Shown here piece by piece: positions 61,587 through 62,843 of a stretch of DNA of 62,843 nt (positions are counted from its first letter, which is position 1; each line of letters begins with the position of its first letter). Position numbers and translations under genes: made by a program. The notes under the pieces were generated by a model. That model was not told the DNA's origin, did not search any database, and worked only from the letters and a program-made list of their open reading frames with translations. The DNA is taken from NCBI GenBank assembly GCA_027943245.1, contig JANDJZ010001126.1, positions 1 through 62,843 of the forward strand, given 5' to 3'. The stretch comes from Acanthamoeba sp. SK_2022b. Taxonomy: Eukaryota > Discosea > Longamoebia > Acanthamoebidae.

Positions 61587-62405
61587 TCACGCTAGCCCAC
61601 CGGCGCGGTGCGCGTAAGCGGTGGCGTACAGACAGACCGCGGCGGCGGTCGCCAGGTTGAGGCTCTCCGCGCGGCCGTAGATCGGCACGCGGACGACCTC
61701 GTCGGCCAGCGCGCGGGTCGCCTCGGGCAGGCCCCAGGCCTCGTTGCCCATGAGCCACGCGGTGGGCCGGGCCAGGTCCAGGCCCGGCTCGTGCAGCTCA
61801 CGGTCGCCGGCGCCGTCGGCGGCCAGCACCTGCAGCCCGGCCTCCTGCAGCCGGGCCAGGACGCTCGCGGTGTCGCGGTCGCGGACGACGGGCAGGTGGA
61901 ACAGGCTGCCGACCGTGGCGCGGACCGCCTTGGGGTTGTACGGGTCGACCGAGTCACCGGCCAGCACGACGCCGTCGGCGCCGGCGGCGTCGGCGCAGCG
62001 GATGACCGCGCCGGCGTTGCCCGGGTCGCGGATCTCCGCGCACACGACGACGAAGCGGACCGGCGTCGACAGCAGGGCGTCCAGGTCGGTCTCGACGAAG
62101 CCGCAGCGGGCCACGACGCCCTGCGGCTGGACGGTGTCGCTGAGCGCCTCCACCACGTCGTCGCCGACGACGTGCCAGGCGACCTGCTCGGCCCGGGCCG
62201 CGGAGACCAGGTCGGCGTGGGACGCGGTCGCCGCCTGCGTGGCGTACACCTCGCGGACGACGCCGGGCACGCCGAGCGCCTCGCGGACGGCCTGCGGCCC
62301 CTCCGCGAGGAACTCGCGCGTCTTCTCCCTGAACGCACGAGTGGCGAGCCGCCGGGCCGTCCTGATCCGTCCGGAGCGGACGGTCAGGGCGTCGGGGCTC
62401 GCCAT
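61587..62405 (-). CDS. SpoU/TrmH-family RNA methyltransferase
   Basis: A 272-residue SPOUT methyltransferase. The N-terminal substrate-binding domain is followed by the knotted SAM domain with DPGNAGAVIRCADAAGADGV (motif 1), MGNEAWGLPE (motif 2) and YGRAESLNLATAAAVCLYA (motif 3). It probably methylates 2'-O of 23S rRNA or a tRNA. Its position between rplT and pheS is widespread in actinobacteria. It starts 22 nt after rplT. Confidence 0.93.
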   Translation of the reverse strand: MASPDALTVRSGRIRTARRLATRAFREKTREFLAEGPQAVREALGVPGVVREVYATQAATASHADLVSAARAEQVAWHVVGDDVVEALSDTVQPQGVVARCGFVETDLDALLSTPVRFVVVCAEIRDPGNAGAVIRCADAAGADGVVLAGDSVDPYNPKAVRATVGSLFHLPVVRDRDTASVLARLQEAGLQVLAADGAGDRELHEPGLDLARPTAWLMGNEAWGLPEATRALADEVVRVPIYGRAESLNLATAAAVCLYATAYAHRAGGLA

Positions 62406-62427
62406 CTCGTGCGGGTCGCGCCGGGCG

Positions 62428-62820
62428 TCAGGCCGCAGCGGGATCCTTGGGCGCGTTGACGTCCTCGGGCAGGCTGTTCTTGGCCAGCTCGACGAGCGCG
62501 GAGAACGCGGCCGGGTCGTTCACGGCCAGGTCGGCCAGGATCTTGCGGTCGACCTCGACACCCGCGGCCTTGATGCCCTGGATGAAGCGGTTGTAGGTCA
62601 TGCCCTCCGCGCGGACCGCAGCGTTGATGCGCTGGATCCACAGCTTGCGGAAGTCGCCCTTCTTCGCCTTGCGGTCACGGTAGTTGTAGACCAGCGAGTG
62701 GGTGACCTGCTCCTTGGCCTTGCGGTACAGGCGCGAGCGCTGGCCGCGGTAGCCCGACGCGCGCTCGAGGGTCTCGCGGCGCTTCTTCTGCGCGTTGACG
62801 GAACGCTTGACGCGTGCCAT
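62428..62820 (-). CDS. rplT: Ribosomal protein L20
   Basis: The 130-residue L20, which binds 23S rRNA early in assembly of the large subunit. It is very basic and starts [20 protein letters not shown], with [17 protein letters not shown] and [11 protein letters not shown] following. The C-terminus has a short acidic, Ala-rich extension ([10 protein letters not shown]). AAGGAG lies 7 nt before ATG 62820. In most bacteria infC and rpmI precede it; they would lie beyond the right edge. Confidence 0.98.
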   Translation of the reverse strand: MARVKRSVNAQKKRRETLERASGYRGQRSRLYRKAKEQVTHSLVYNYRDRKAKKGDFRKLWIQRINAAVRAEGMTYNRFIQGIKAAGVEVDRKILADLAVNDPAAFSALVELAKNSLPEDVNAPKDPAAA

Positions 62821-62843
62821 GGGGTGCTCCTTAGTGGTTCAGG

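Noticed and set aside
61561..61758. Longer start for the histidine kinase at 61758
   Set aside because: The extra 66 residues are Arg/Gly-rich and encoded inside the methyltransferase gene. GTG 61560 has a ribosome-binding site and directly precedes the PAS domain.

Overview
The window is chromosomal DNA from a high-GC Gram-positive bacterium. Codons end in G or C, many starts are GTG, stop-start overlaps (ATGA or GTGA) are frequent, and many genes carry a -10-like hexamer 6-9 nt before the start codon with no room for a ribosome-binding site. The 16S gene, the IdeR-type regulator, the paired methylmalonyl-CoA mutase subunits and the PucR and BTAD regulators all point to Actinobacteria. From recalled 16S landmarks I favour Nocardioidaceae, perhaps near Aeromicrobium. 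No insertion sequence, prophage, integrase, CRISPR array or tRNA was seen. Apart from the rRNA operon, the window is densely packed with intact genes.

Layout. (1) 1-9.55 kb: accessory and regulatory genes. These are a secreted Ig-repeat protein, a large BTAD/AAA+ regulator preceded by a 17-codon leader, a small acidic protein, a lipoprotein, a LuxR-type regulator, a methyl-accepting chemotaxis receptor, a DUF421 membrane-protein pair and a GNAT acetyltransferase. (2) 9.55-19.1 kb: an amine and omega-amino-acid catabolic island. It holds a TetR regulator divergent from a proline-dehydrogenase-like flavoprotein with altered active-site residues, a gamma-aminobutyraldehyde-type dehydrogenase, a cupin, a PuuB-like FAD oxidoreductase, a class III aminotransferase, a methylmalonate-semialdehyde dehydrogenase and a divergent PucR regulator. 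(3) 19.1-36.7 kb: mixed metabolism and housekeeping, including a luciferase-like oxidoreductase, topoisomerase IB, an IdeR-like iron regulator, photolyase, a hotdog protein, DedA, TspO, a secreted serine protease, pdxH, citrate synthase 2, a methyltransferase, the mutA-mutB-meaB operon and serC. (4) 36.7-42.5 kb: a complete rRNA operon on the minus strand (16S-23S-5S) without spacer tRNAs. (5) 42.5-45.5 kb: tyrS, a DsbA-like protein with a coupled CX4C microprotein, a 3-methyladenine glycosylase that appears to start at CTG, and a universal stress protein. (6) 45.5-54.3 kb: the arginine operon in the order argG-C-J-B-D-F-R-H, with an ArgR-type operator at its head. (7) 54.3-62.8 kb: a DUF2207-LemA pair, then rplT, an rRNA methyltransferase, a PAS histidine kinase, pheS and pheT.

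How the parts fit together. The catabolic island reads as a route from polyamines or related omega-amino compounds through aminoaldehyde and omega-amino acid to a semialdehyde and then a CoA ester. The MutAB-MeaB set handles propionyl-CoA carbon by isomerising methylmalonyl-CoA to succinyl-CoA. The arg operon encodes every step from N-acetylglutamate to arginine, plus its own repressor. The genes around rplT and pheST belong to translation. The least ordinary observations are the active-site changes in the proline-dehydrogenase-like protein, the CTG-initiated glycosylase, the DsbA-coupled microprotein, the leader peptide before the BTAD regulator, and a 20-bp perfect inverted repeat behind pucR.
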